Shown here piece after piece: positions 45,277 through 53,717 of a DNA stretch of 64,000 nt. The translations under genes and the position numbers were made by a program. This DNA is from Methylotenera oryzisoli (GTDB lineage Bacteria; Pseudomonadota; Gammaproteobacteria; Burkholderiales; Methylophilaceae), in NCBI RefSeq assembly GCF_004661485.1, contig NZ_PQVH01000012.1:124001-188000 (forward strand), in the 5' to 3' direction. Position 1 is the stretch's first letter, and each line of letters opens with the position of its first letter. The notes below the pieces were generated by a model. The model was given only the letters and a program-made list of their open reading frames with translations. It was not told the DNA's origin and made no database searches.

Positions 45277-45480
45277 ATGGCAACAGGTTTAGTAAAATGG
45301 TTTAATGACTCTAAAGGTTTTGGTTTCATTACTCCTGACGCAGGCGGTGACGATTTATTCGCACATTTCTCAGCTATCAACGATAGCGGTTACAAAAGTT
45401 TGAAAGAAAACGAACGCGTATCTTTCGACGTGACTGACGGACCAAAAGGTAAACAAGCTTCTAACATTCAGAAGATTTAG
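45277..45480 (+). CDS. CspA-family cold-shock protein
   Basis: A 67-residue OB-fold RNA chaperone. RNP1 (KGFGFITP) and RNP2-like DLFAHFSAI are both intact, with [10 protein letters not shown] at the N-terminus. It melts mRNA structure at low temperature. The family is multi-copy, so I do not assign cspA itself. It has a strong terminator and a long leader. Confidence 0.95.
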   Translation: MATGLVKWFNDSKGFGFITPDAGGDDLFAHFSAINDSGYKSLKENERVSFDVTDGPKGKQASNIQKI

Positions 45481-45500
45481 TACTTAAAGAATCCATTTAA

Positions 45501-45528
45501 AATGACCCTTTATCGGGTCATTTTTTTT
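45501..45528 (+). terminator. Terminator of the cold-shock gene
   Basis: AATGACCC / GGGTCATT with a 6-base loop, followed by eight T, 21 bases after the stop codon. Confidence 0.9.
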
Positions 45529-45673
45529 GCCTATAGATTTAGTATTTGCACTATCAAGCGATGAGCGTTTATTCTTATACTTATATAAAAATTGACTCCA
45601 GAGTAAGATGGTGGCTTGTTACAAGCGCGACATCATGTAACAATCACCCAAAAGGATTAATCAGTCGGATCTT

Positions 45674-47494
45674 ATGGAACAAAAACTAACACCACTTGAA
45701 ATTGCTCGCCAAACTTTAATTCAGCTATCAAAGAGCCAGAAACCGCCTACGCCGGAAAACTACAGTAAAGTTTACGATGAGATTGCAGGGGGCACTCCAT
45801 CCAACGGCAAACCTTTACTGGATATTACACTTAATAAAATACTGGTAGAAAAAGGCAAAGAGCATCCTAAATACGCATCAATTGCAAAACGTATTCCGAA
45901 TCTGATTGAAAAGAATGATGCTATTAATCTCGATGCGCAACTGCGTGCGCTTATTCTTAACGACGCAGATAAAGATAGTGATGTACAGTGGGGCCCCCTA
46001 TTGCGCTACTTGCTTAAGCAGCTGGAGCTTAACCATACAGAACTATCCGCATCAAGCAAACGTGATGGGTTAAATCGCCTCATCACCACGTTTGGTAACG
46101 ATCCAGCTCAGCTGGCCGAAAAGATTCAAACTCTCATTACCTCGTGGGGCGAGGGCAAAGCGGCAGACATTGAAATATCTGCCAATCACACACCAGCCCT
46201 CAATCATCATGATGTGCAGGCAACTAAGCATGTGCCTCAGCACAGCGACAATAACAGCTCGACGCCTGCAGATATCGCGATTGCCTGGCGTGACATATTG
46301 GTGAGAACCATTCGGATTATTGTCATGCCAAAATTCGCGGACTCACCCAGTGCGGCGAACCGTGTGGAAGAGCTGATTAAAGAAGCTGAAGCAGCGCAAA
46401 CATTAGCGCAAATCGAAGAACTGAACGGCACACTACGCTCAACCCTGCTTCGAGCAGAAATGCAAACTGACGCACAGCGCAGAATGCAAGAAGCGCTGAT
46501 TGAAATATTGCGCCTACTTGTTTCCAGTATGGCAGAACTCACTATTGAAGATGAATGGCTACACGCGCAAATTGCCATCGTTAAAGAGATTGTTTCTAAG
46601 CCATTAAAAATTGATACAGTCTATAACGCCGAAAGCAGCTTGAAAGAGCTCATTTTCAAACAGGCGCAAATTAAACCAGGCCTGATTGAAGCGAAAGAAA
46701 CCCTGAAAAGCATGGTGAATACCTTCGTCAGCAGGCTGGCCGACATCACCTCTTCTACCGGCAACTACCAGAACAAGATTCAGGAGTATCACAATCAAAT
46801 TAATGCCGTTAACGACATTACTGAACTCAATACAATACTAGAGCATTTAGTAGACGATATTGGCGAAATGAATACCGAAGCCAAGGCCAATCATGAGACG
46901 CTGCTTGAGTCTCAGAAAAAAGCACAAGAGGCCGAAAAGAAAATCAACGAGCTCACACTCAAGCTGGACTACATTAGCGAAGCTGCACATGAAGACTTCC
47001 TCACCGGCGCTTTAAACAGGCGAGGTATGGATGAGGCCTTGATTCGTGAATTTGAACGCTCAGACAGGCATGGCACATCACTCTCGCTGGCAATGCTAGA
47101 CGTTGATCACTTTAAAAAGATCAATGACACGATGGGGCACTCTACAGGCGATAAAGCGCTTGCCCACTTATCCAAGGTGGTGAAAGGTATTTTACGCAGC
47201 ACCGATGTCTTAGCGCGCTATGGCGGCGAGGAGTTTGTGATTCTGCTGCCTGGCTCCAACCAGAACGATGCTGTCAGTGTGGTTTCTGGCTTGCAGCGTG
47301 ACCTTACCAAGAACTTCTTCTTACACAATAATGAACGTGTACTGATTACATTTAGTGCTGGCGTTGCGGAGCGTGTGCACGGTGAAACTGTGGATAGCGT
47401 TCTGCCAAGAGCAGACGCAGCGCTATACTTAGCGAAGCAATCTGGGCGTAACCGCGTTGTGGGGGCGGAGCCACCCAAGGTGCACACTGAATAA
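45674..47494 (+). CDS. Cytoplasmic GGDEF diguanylate cyclase
   Basis: A 606-residue protein without membrane segments. The N-terminal 430 residues are mostly helical with predicted coiled coil near 400-440 (AKANHETLLESQKKAQEAEKKINEL). The GGDEF domain (about 445-600) has YGGEEFVILLPG with an RxxD inhibitory site (RSTD) upstream and the substrate-binding DVDHFKKINDTMGH. It makes c-di-GMP and is likely product-inhibited. The helical N-terminus may bind a partner; the sensor is unknown. It is followed by the convergent xoxF/cytochrome operon. Confidence 0.88.
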   Translation: MEQKLTPLEIARQTLIQLSKSQKPPTPENYSKVYDEIAGGTPSNGKPLLDITLNKILVEKGKEHPKYASIAKRIPNLIEKNDAINLDAQLRALILNDADKDSDVQWGPLLRYLLKQLELNHTELSASSKRDGLNRLITTFGNDPAQLAEKIQTLITSWGEGKAADIEISANHTPALNHHDVQATKHVPQHSDNNSSTPADIAIAWRDILVRTIRIIVMPKFADSPSAANRVEELIKEAEAAQTLAQIEELNGTLRSTLLRAEMQTDAQRRMQEALIEILRLLVSSMAELTIEDEWLHAQIAIVKEIVSKPLKIDTVYNAESSLKELIFKQAQIKPGLIEAKETLKSMVNTFVSRLADITSSTGNYQNKIQEYHNQINAVNDITELNTILEHLVDDIGEMNTEAKANHETLLESQKKAQEAEKKINELTLKLDYISEAAHEDFLTGALNRRGMDEALIREFERSDRHGTSLSLAMLDVDHFKKINDTMGHSTGDKALAHLSKVVKGILRSTDVLARYGGEEFVILLPGSNQNDAVSVVSGLQRDLTKNFFLHNNERVLITFSAGVAERVHGETVDSVLPRADAALYLAKQSGRNRVVGAEPPKVHTE

Positions 47495-47599
47495 AATCTC
47501 GTGAATAATATCTAAGATACGCTGTATGCTCAGTACTTTAATCGGAAGCAAGCGGCGTAGGGGCCTGTAGAGAAGTGAGCATTCACAATTGACGATAAA

Positions 47600-47629
47600 A
47601 AAAGGGCCAACCTCACGGTTGACCCTTTT
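47600..47629 (-). terminator. Terminator of the xoxF-cytochrome operon
   Basis: A 13-bp stem (AAAAGGG...CCCTTTT arms with one G-U pair on the minus strand) with a 4-base loop is followed on the minus strand by seven T. On the plus strand the stem has a C-A mismatch and a weaker T-run, so it mainly serves the minus strand, though it may also act for the GGDEF gene. Confidence 0.82.
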
Positions 47630-47654
47630 CTTTTATGACAGAATACTCAACCAG

Positions 47655-47978
47655 CTAGGCCTGCTTAAGTACCCATTTCACAATCGTTTTAATATCATCA
47701 TCTTTTACCTGCGGGCTGTTAGGTGGCATCGCCATCTTGCCCCAAACACCACCACCACCGGCTTTCACTTTTGCAACCAAACGTGCTTCAGCAGCTGCAT
47801 CACCTTTATATTTAGTGGCTACATCTTTGTAAGATGGGCCAAGAATCGCATTCTGAATTCCGTGACACATCAAACATCCGCTCTTTTGTGCAAGACTTTC
47901 TGCCGGATCAGCAGCGCTAGCCGCTTGTGCACTCAAGAGCAATGCACTTAATAAAATTGTTTTCTTTAATAGAGACAT
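47655..47978 (-). CDS. Periplasmic class I c-type cytochrome
   Basis: A 107-residue small cytochrome c of the c551/c5 type. Signal peptide MSLLKKTILLSALLLSAQAASA, haem motif CLMCH (about 35-39) and the Met ligand in KMAMPPNSP (about 82-90). It starts 26 bases after the xoxF stop and ends in a shared terminator, so it is the likely partner electron carrier (XoxG-like role), though it is shorter than typical XoxG/cL cytochromes. That identity is inference; a general c551 is the alternative. Confidence 0.85.
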   Translation of the reverse strand: MSLLKKTILLSALLLSAQAASAADPAESLAQKSGCLMCHGIQNAILGPSYKDVATKYKGDAAAEARLVAKVKAGGGGVWGKMAMPPNSPQVKDDDIKTIVKWVLKQA

Positions 47979-48004
47979 TTTATATTTCCTTATGACTTAA
48001 CAAG

Positions 48005-49891
48005 TTACAGACTAAATACGTTCATTGCGCCACCACCAGGTGCAGCGTTGTATTTCACTAGATCTTTATAACCACCAGCAGCACCCAAGCCATCAGTGGA
48101 GTTAGTTAAACCTAGGTTCATTGCCACGCCTGCCCAGCCACCAATACCTGATAGCACGCCAACATATTGCTTACCTTTATTGCTATAAGTAATGGCATTA
48201 CCAACCACGCCTGAACCTACTTGGAATTTCCACAACTCTTTACCATTGTTGGCGTCCACTGCTTTAAACCAGCGATCCAATGTACCGTAGAACACTAGGT
48301 TAGTTGATGTAACCAGCGCACCGCCCCAAGCTGAGAATTGTTCTTTTTTATACCAAGCTGACTTGCCTTTTAAGCCGTCCCAAGCCATAAATCCACCCAT
48401 TACACCGTCTGGTCCTGGGAACATGGTGAGGGTTGAACCTACCCATGGCTGGCCTGCAACGTACTTAGATTCAACAGGCTCATATGTCATACATACATGG
48501 TTAAGCGGTACGTAGAACATGCCAGTCTTTGGGGAGAATGCAGCAGGCTGCTGGTCTTTTACCCCAAGTGCAGAAGGACAAATACCCTGTGCGTTGTAAT
48601 CTTGGTGGGTTGAGAATTTAGGGTCTTTATTTGGTATACCAGTTTTAAGGTCTACATTAAAAGCCCAGTTCACAAATGGATGCATTTTGTTGGCAACGAG
48701 CAATGAGCCATTGGTACGGTCAAATGTATATCCAAAACCATTACGGTCAAAGTGGCTAGCTAGTTTCTTACCTTTAGCTTCCCACAAAATGATTTCATTC
48801 ATGCCGTCGTAATCCCACTCGTCATGCGGTGTCATTTGATAACCCCATTTCGCCTCACCGGTATCGACATCACGTGCAAAAATAGTCATTGACCATTTGT
48901 TGTCACCTGGACGTACATCTGGGTTCCAAGTACTTGGGTTACCAGTACCGTAGTACATCAGGTTTAATTTTGGATCATATGAGTACCAACCCCAAGTCGG
49001 GCCACCACCGTTTTGCCAGCCGTCTTTTTTGGCTTGTGGTTTCAACCAGGTTTTAATGCCTAGGTCTTTTTCTGGGAACTTCAATTGGTCTTTAGGCAAA
49101 GCTTTGAATGAGCCGCCAATTTTATTGCCGCCGTTCACATCTTGGTAAAGTGATAACGCGCTGTAGTGCGGATTACCCTTATTGAAATCATTACCGATCA
49201 ATACGTCTTGGTCTGAACCTGTGCTGTATGCACGCCACACCAAAGCACCATCTTTGATGTTGTAAGCACTGATATAGCAGCGTACACCGTACTCGCCACC
49301 TGAACAGCCTGTAATCACTTTATCTTTAATCACGTGTGGTGCATTAGTGTTTGATGCGCCTTCTTTAGGATTTGTTACTTGTGTATCCCATAGTTTTTTA
49401 CCAGACTTAGCATCCAGTGCAACTAACAAACCATCATTCTGTTGCAAGAAAATCTTGCCTTCACCATAGCCTAAGCCACGGTTAACGTTATCACAGCACA
49501 GTAAAGCTTGTGTTGATGGGTCTTGTTTCGGGAAATATGACCAAAGGATTTTCTGGTTGTCATTAAGATCCAATGCGTAAACATTATTAGGGAATGCTGT
49601 ATGCACGTACATCACGCCATTCACTACTAGCGGCGCACCTTCATGACCACGGTTAACACCGGTTGCAAAAGACCAGGCAAGCTTCATGTTTTTCACATTG
49701 CCTTTATTAATTTGACTCAGACGGCTGTAACCAGAGTTGCTAAAATCTTTACGTGGGTGCACCCACTGACTATCATCCTTCATGAGTGTTGATAATTCAT
49801 CTTCAGCAAAAGCTGGAGTACTTAGCATGCCAAATAGGCCTGCACTTAAAGCTAGGCTAACGCCAAATTTACGTTTAAATAGATGATTCAT
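48005..49891 (-). CDS. xoxF: Lanthanide-dependent PQQ methanol dehydrogenase XoxF
   Basis: A 628-residue eight-bladed PQQ alcohol dehydrogenase. Signal peptide to about residue 29 (TPAFA), adjacent Cys132-Cys133 (the vicinal disulfide over PQQ), Glu200 and Asn318 as metal ligands, catalytic Asp360 in HDEWDYDGMNE, and Asp362 two residues later. Calcium-type MxaF has Ala at that last position; Asp marks lanthanide-type XoxF (established for the family). It oxidises methanol (and probably formaldehyde) in the periplasm. The ATG at 49891 is preceded by GGGGAT; a longer upstream frame would begin before the predicted transcription start, so it is rejected. The cytochrome gene follows in the same operon; no xoxJ gene is next to it. 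Confidence 0.95.
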   Translation of the reverse strand: MNHLFKRKFGVSLALSAGLFGMLSTPAFAEDELSTLMKDDSQWVHPRKDFSNSGYSRLSQINKGNVKNMKLAWSFATGVNRGHEGAPLVVNGVMYVHTAFPNNVYALDLNDNQKILWSYFPKQDPSTQALLCCDNVNRGLGYGEGKIFLQQNDGLLVALDAKSGKKLWDTQVTNPKEGASNTNAPHVIKDKVITGCSGGEYGVRCYISAYNIKDGALVWRAYSTGSDQDVLIGNDFNKGNPHYSALSLYQDVNGGNKIGGSFKALPKDQLKFPEKDLGIKTWLKPQAKKDGWQNGGGPTWGWYSYDPKLNLMYYGTGNPSTWNPDVRPGDNKWSMTIFARDVDTGEAKWGYQMTPHDEWDYDGMNEIILWEAKGKKLASHFDRNGFGYTFDRTNGSLLVANKMHPFVNWAFNVDLKTGIPNKDPKFSTHQDYNAQGICPSALGVKDQQPAAFSPKTGMFYVPLNHVCMTYEPVESKYVAGQPWVGSTLTMFPGPDGVMGGFMAWDGLKGKSAWYKKEQFSAWGGALVTSTNLVFYGTLDRWFKAVDANNGKELWKFQVGSGVVGNAITYSNKGKQYVGVLSGIGGWAGVAMNLGLTNSTDGLGAAGGYKDLVKYNAAPGGGAMNVFSL

Positions 49892-49975
49892 GTTGCATCC
49901 CCAAATTATAAAATTATTTAAGTTCTGTATTACTAATCTCATGCATTGAAACGATATTGGTAACAGTGCTAATAT

Positions 49976-49991
49976 TGCAACAGGCATGCCA
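49976..49991 (-). promoter_or_regulatory. Sigma54 -24/-12 promoter of xoxF
   Basis: On the minus strand, TGGCATGCCTGTTGCA matches TGGCACG-N4-TTGCA with a single mismatch and the required GG/GC spacing of 10 bases. The predicted transcription start is near 49965, 74 bases before the xoxF ATG. The sigma54 activator gene is divergently encoded 187 bases away. Confidence 0.8.
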
Positions 49992-50058
49992 ACACAATAA
50001 AAAGCCGAAAAATTAAATAAACTTTTATTGAAAATTTATTTAAAATCAACAAACTAGA

Positions 50059-50072
50059 ATTTTCGCGAAAAT
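50059..50072. promoter_or_regulatory. 14-bp palindrome in the xoxF/activator spacer
   Basis: ATTTTCGCGAAAAT is self-complementary and centred about 100 bases upstream of the predicted xoxF transcription start. It could be a secondary protein site; no role is proven. Confidence 0.4.
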
Positions 50073-50121
50073 GAATGCTTTTCCAGATTTGAGCGCATTT
50101 AACTTTTGATACTGTGTCAGA

Positions 50122-50153
50122 ATTGAACAGTTGTCACGTGACAGGTGTTCAAT
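50122..50153. promoter_or_regulatory. Candidate upstream activator sequence, 32-bp palindrome
   Basis: ATTGAACA-NN-TGTCACGTGACA-NN-TGTTCAAT is a near-perfect 32-bp dyad (only the two NN pairs break symmetry) centred about 173 bases upstream of the predicted xoxF start. It lies 25-56 bases before the activator gene, so it may serve both enhancer binding for xoxF and autoregulation. Confidence 0.7.
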
Positions 50154-50177
50154 TAATTTAAGGTAGTTAGCCAATAT

Positions 50178-52103
50178 ATGAGTAATGCTGCAACAGATAA
50201 AACGCCTGCCATCCTGCAAGCCAGAAAAGAATTTCTGAGCAATGGCAACGTAGAGCAAGGGGCGATTGCAGAAGCGATTGAACGCTCATGGCGACGCTGC
50301 CTGGCAAATGGGATTGATACAAACTCGCCACCCAGTTTAGAAGTAGTCACCGCACAGGAGTTGGCACTCAAACGCGAGCAAAACCAGCAGCTGCTTAAAC
50401 TCGCGCAACCAGAGATGGAAACGCTCAACGAGCAAATTGCTCACACCCGCAATGTAGTCATACTGACAGACGATGAAGGCGTGATTCTGCATAGTCTGGG
50501 TGGTCATCATTTTTTAAATGAAGCACAGCGTATCGCCTTATCTGCCGGCGCATCCTGGCATGAAGATCACAGGGGCACCAATGCAATTGGCACGGTGCTC
50601 ATTGAGCAGTCGGCACTCACCGTGCAAGGTGCTGAACACTTCATGGCATACCATCACTCGTTAAGCTGCTCAGCAGTACCTATTTTTGGGGCAGAGAATC
50701 AACTGATTGCCACACTGGATGTCTCTAATGACTCCAATATGTCACAGCAGCATACGCTGGCACTGGTGAAGATGTCTGCGCAGATGATTGAAAACCGCCT
50801 GTTCTTGGCAAGCCATCAAGGTGAGATTGCATTGCATTTCCATGCGCGCCCAGAGTTTATCGGCACTCTATGGGAAGGTGTGGCTATCTTTACTGACGGC
50901 GGTCAATTAGTTGCAACCAATCGCAGTGGCCAATTTCAACTCAGCTTAAACACTAGCAACGCAGCATCGCGACAAGGTATTCATTTCAACAATCTGTTTG
51001 ATATCCCGTTCACAAGCTTATTAAGGCAAATTGGCAGCACTGATAAATTAATTGTGCCCTTAAGATTAAACAATGGCGCGCGTATTTATGTGCAAGTTGA
51101 ACTACTACAGAAAAAACAACAGATTAGCGCCACGCCTCCTGTCGCTGTAAAAAGAACTAGCGCCGCCAATTTGGATTTACTCGATAGCGGCGATGCAAAA
51201 ATCTCACGCGCAGTCCAGCAAATCAAACAAGTGCTGTCGCGTGATATTCCTATCCTGATTCAGGGGGAAACCGGCGTGGGTAAAGAGCTGTTTGCACGGG
51301 CGATTCACGAAGCCAGTGCGCAGCACAAAGGTCCGTGGATTGCGGTGAACTGCGCTGCATTGCCCGAAGGTTTAATCGAGGCTGAACTATTTGGCTATGA
51401 AGAAGGCGCATTTACCGGCGCGCGCCGTAAAGGCAGCCCCGGTAAAATTGAGCAGGCCAATGGCGGTACTTTATTTTTGGACGAAATTGGCGACATGCCG
51501 CTCTCATTACAGGCACGTTTATTGAGAGTGCTGCAAGAGCGCACCGTGACCCCATTGGGCAGCACCAAAACCATCCCGGTCAATTTTTCATTGATTAGTG
51601 CGACCAATCTAAAACTGAAAGAAAAGGTCGAAGCTGGTGAGTTCCGCAGCGATCTTTACTATCGACTCAATGGCCTCAGTGTTGCACTACCGCCGCTACG
51701 TGAACGCTCTGACCTGCAAGCGTTGATTGATGTCATATTACATATTGAACAAGCTGGCACAGTAGAAATTACGCCTGAAGTGATTGGGATATTCCAGGCA
51801 CATTCATGGCCAGGCAATATCCGCCAGCTGCATAACGTGCTCAGAACCGCGATTGCACTGGCTGATGGCGAGGCAATCAGTACGCTGCATCTCACGCAAG
51901 ATTTTATTGATGAGATGTCATTAACCAAGCCAAGTTCGATTGCTGACAAAGCATCCAACACATTGGATTTAGATGACCTTACTAGCCAAGCCATCAGGCA
52001 AGCCATGCAAACTGAGGCAGGCAATGTTTCCGCAGTTGCCCGCCAGCTTGGTATTAGCCGCAATACACTGTATCGCAAACTTAAAGCGATGGGCATCGCT
52101 TAG
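50178..52103 (+). CDS. Sigma54-dependent transcriptional activator (AcoR-like)
   Basis: A 641-residue bacterial enhancer-binding protein. An N-terminal sensory region includes a GAF-like domain (about 60-220) and a helical linker; the AAA+ domain (about 345-560) has Walker A GETGVGKE, the sigma54-contact loop GAFTGAR (about residue 412-418) and Walker B GGTLFLDEIGD. The C-terminal Fis-type helix-turn-helix (GNVSAVARQLGISRNTLYRKL) ends the protein. AcoR-type proteins respond to small metabolites; here the inducer may be methanol-related or lanthanide-linked (inference). It is divergent from xoxF and shares a spacer with a sigma54 promoter and a palindrome. Confidence 0.93.
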   Translation: MSNAATDKTPAILQARKEFLSNGNVEQGAIAEAIERSWRRCLANGIDTNSPPSLEVVTAQELALKREQNQQLLKLAQPEMETLNEQIAHTRNVVILTDDEGVILHSLGGHHFLNEAQRIALSAGASWHEDHRGTNAIGTVLIEQSALTVQGAEHFMAYHHSLSCSAVPIFGAENQLIATLDVSNDSNMSQQHTLALVKMSAQMIENRLFLASHQGEIALHFHARPEFIGTLWEGVAIFTDGGQLVATNRSGQFQLSLNTSNAASRQGIHFNNLFDIPFTSLLRQIGSTDKLIVPLRLNNGARIYVQVELLQKKQQISATPPVAVKRTSAANLDLLDSGDAKISRAVQQIKQVLSRDIPILIQGETGVGKELFARAIHEASAQHKGPWIAVNCAALPEGLIEAELFGYEEGAFTGARRKGSPGKIEQANGGTLFLDEIGDMPLSLQARLLRVLQERTVTPLGSTKTIPVNFSLISATNLKLKEKVEAGEFRSDLYYRLNGLSVALPPLRERSDLQALIDVILHIEQAGTVEITPEVIGIFQAHSWPGNIRQLHNVLRTAIALADGEAISTLHLTQDFIDEMSLTKPSSIADKASNTLDLDDLTSQAIRQAMQTEAGNVSAVARQLGISRNTLYRKLKAMGIA

Positions 52104-52148
52104 ACTTGATGTTCACATCAGGTTTAAGTAATCACACAGGGACGTTTC

Positions 52149-52724
52149 ATGATAGGCATTTTACTGGCGGCTGGCTTTTCTCGCCGTTTTGGCCCAAGCA
52201 ATAAACTGTTACAGCCGATGGCGGATGGCCGCCCTATCGCACTAGCCTCGGCAGAAAATCTAATGCAAGCCATACCAACCTGCGTTGCCGTGGTAAGGCC
52301 AGAAAATACAACGCTAGCAGCATTATTACAACAAGCTGGTTTAACCGTATTTGCATGCAAAGAGAACAAACAAGAGATGGCGGATAGCTTATCTGCAGCG
52401 ATTCGCTTTTCAGCAAATTTCGAGGCAGCTAATCATGGGTTTGTGATTGCATTAGCCGATATGCCTTACATTCAGCCAGCGACGATCAGCATGGTTGCCA
52501 ATAGAGTCAATAGCAATGACTCTATCATCATTCCTACTTATCATGGGCAGCGTGGGCACCCAGTTGGTTTTGCTGCCCGATATCGCAGCGAACTAGAAAA
52601 CCTGCAAGGAGATGAAGGCGCACGCGCTATCGTCAAACGCTATGCCGATGCTGTTTGCCTGTTGCCGTGTGAGGATGCCGGCATTTTGGCAGATATTGAC
52701 ACACCGGCTGATTTAAAGCGCTAG
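52149..52724 (+). CDS. mocA: Molybdenum cofactor cytidylyltransferase-like (MocA/MobA family)
   Basis: A 191-residue nucleotidyltransferase that probably links CMP to molybdopterin for the adjacent Mo-hydroxylase. GILLAAGFSRRFGPSNKLLQP is the signature loop with the Lys; ALADMPYIQP holds the metal-binding Asp and Pro. It starts 45 bases after the activator gene on the same strand, so it may be co-transcribed with it, and is convergent with the XdhC-like gene. The context with an XdhC-like protein and Mo-hydroxylase supports MocA over the guanylyltransferase MobA. Confidence 0.8.
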   Translation: MIGILLAAGFSRRFGPSNKLLQPMADGRPIALASAENLMQAIPTCVAVVRPENTTLAALLQQAGLTVFACKENKQEMADSLSAAIRFSANFEAANHGFVIALADMPYIQPATISMVANRVNSNDSIIIPTYHGQRGHPVGFAARYRSELENLQGDEGARAIVKRYADAVCLLPCEDAGILADIDTPADLKR

Positions 52725-52735
52725 AAATTTAAACA

Positions 52736-53713
52736 CTAAGCGGCACAACTTACTTCGCGCGCCAAGCCTATCGTTGTTTGCTGCGCTCGCACCTGTATCA
52801 ACTCGGCAAGAATAGCCACGGCGATTTCTGCTGGTGTACGGCTGCCGATACGTAAGCCCACTGGCCCGCGCATGGTAGCAATTTCCGGCTCACTGAGATC
52901 GAACATGCGCATACGCTCACGCCGTTTTTCCTGATTTTTTTGCGAGCCTAATACCCCTACGTAAAACGCATCTGATTTTAACGCCTCAAGCAAGGCCATA
53001 TCATCAAGCTTGGGATCGTGCGTCACAGCCACTATGGCAGTATGCGTATCCGGCGCAATATCCAGCACCACATCATCCGGCATCCCATACACCCATGTTA
53101 CGCCATCCACATGCCATTCATCCCGAATCTCCGGGCGTGGCTCACACACCAGCACTTCAAAATCCAAGGCTTGCGCCATGCTAGCCAACGTTGCCCCGAG
53201 CTGATTAGCGCCAATAATGAGTAAGCGCCATTGCGGACCAAAATAGGTATGAAACCAATCGCCCTCGATGCGTGGCGCACCTTCAGGTAATACTTCTGCT
53301 AAAGTAATTTCACCAGTACTGATGCGGATTGAGCGCTTGGTGAGCTTTCTGTCTCGCAGATTCTGAACGATGGGTAACAATTGTGATGCATGCTGCAATG
53401 GCTCAACAAAAATCTGCAATCTGCCACCACAAGGGATTCTAAAGCGCTGCGCATCTTCACGACTAATGCCATATTCCATGATACTAGGCTGGGTCGGCAG
53501 TGTTTGATTGCGCGCTTTATCAGCTAAATCATCCTCAATACAGCCGCCGGATACCGAGCCGATTAAGTGCCCGTCATCTCGCACCACCAGCACAGCACCG
53601 GGCAAACGCGGGGCGGAGCCCCATGTTTGCACTACGGTAAACAAGTGTGCCTGATAGCCATGATTCAGCCAATCAAGCGCTCGCTCCAGTACTTCTAAAT
53701 CCGCAGACTTCAC
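52736..53713 (-). CDS. XdhC/CoxI-family molybdenum-enzyme maturation factor
   Basis: A protein of about 325 residues. The N-terminal XdhC_CoxI domain (about 1-95) has TVVQTWGSAPRLPGAVLVV and GSVSGGCIEDDL; the C-terminal Rossmann domain (about 155-290) has LLIIGANQLGATLASMAQ and ATHDPKLDDMALLEAL-like VTHDPKLDDMALLEAL. It inserts or sulfurates Mo-cofactor into the hydroxylase encoded immediately upstream. I chose the GTG at 53713, four bases after the stop of the large-subunit gene, rather than the longer start within that gene. Confidence 0.87.
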   Translation of the reverse strand: MKSADLEVLERALDWLNHGYQAHLFTVVQTWGSAPRLPGAVLVVRDDGHLIGSVSGGCIEDDLADKARNQTLPTQPSIMEYGISREDAQRFRIPCGGRLQIFVEPLQHASQLLPIVQNLRDRKLTKRSIRISTGEITLAEVLPEGAPRIEGDWFHTYFGPQWRLLIIGANQLGATLASMAQALDFEVLVCEPRPEIRDEWHVDGVTWVYGMPDDVVLDIAPDTHTAIVAVTHDPKLDDMALLEALKSDAFYVGVLGSQKNQEKRRERMRMFDLSEPEIATMRGPVGLRIGSRTPAEIAVAILAELIQVRAQQTTIGLAREVSCAA

Positions 53714-53717
53714 AACA

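Noticed and set aside
49892-49987. Longer xoxF frame starting at 49987
   Set aside because: The extra 32 residues precede a normal signal peptide and lie partly upstream of the predicted sigma54 transcription start; GGGGAT supports the ATG at 49891.
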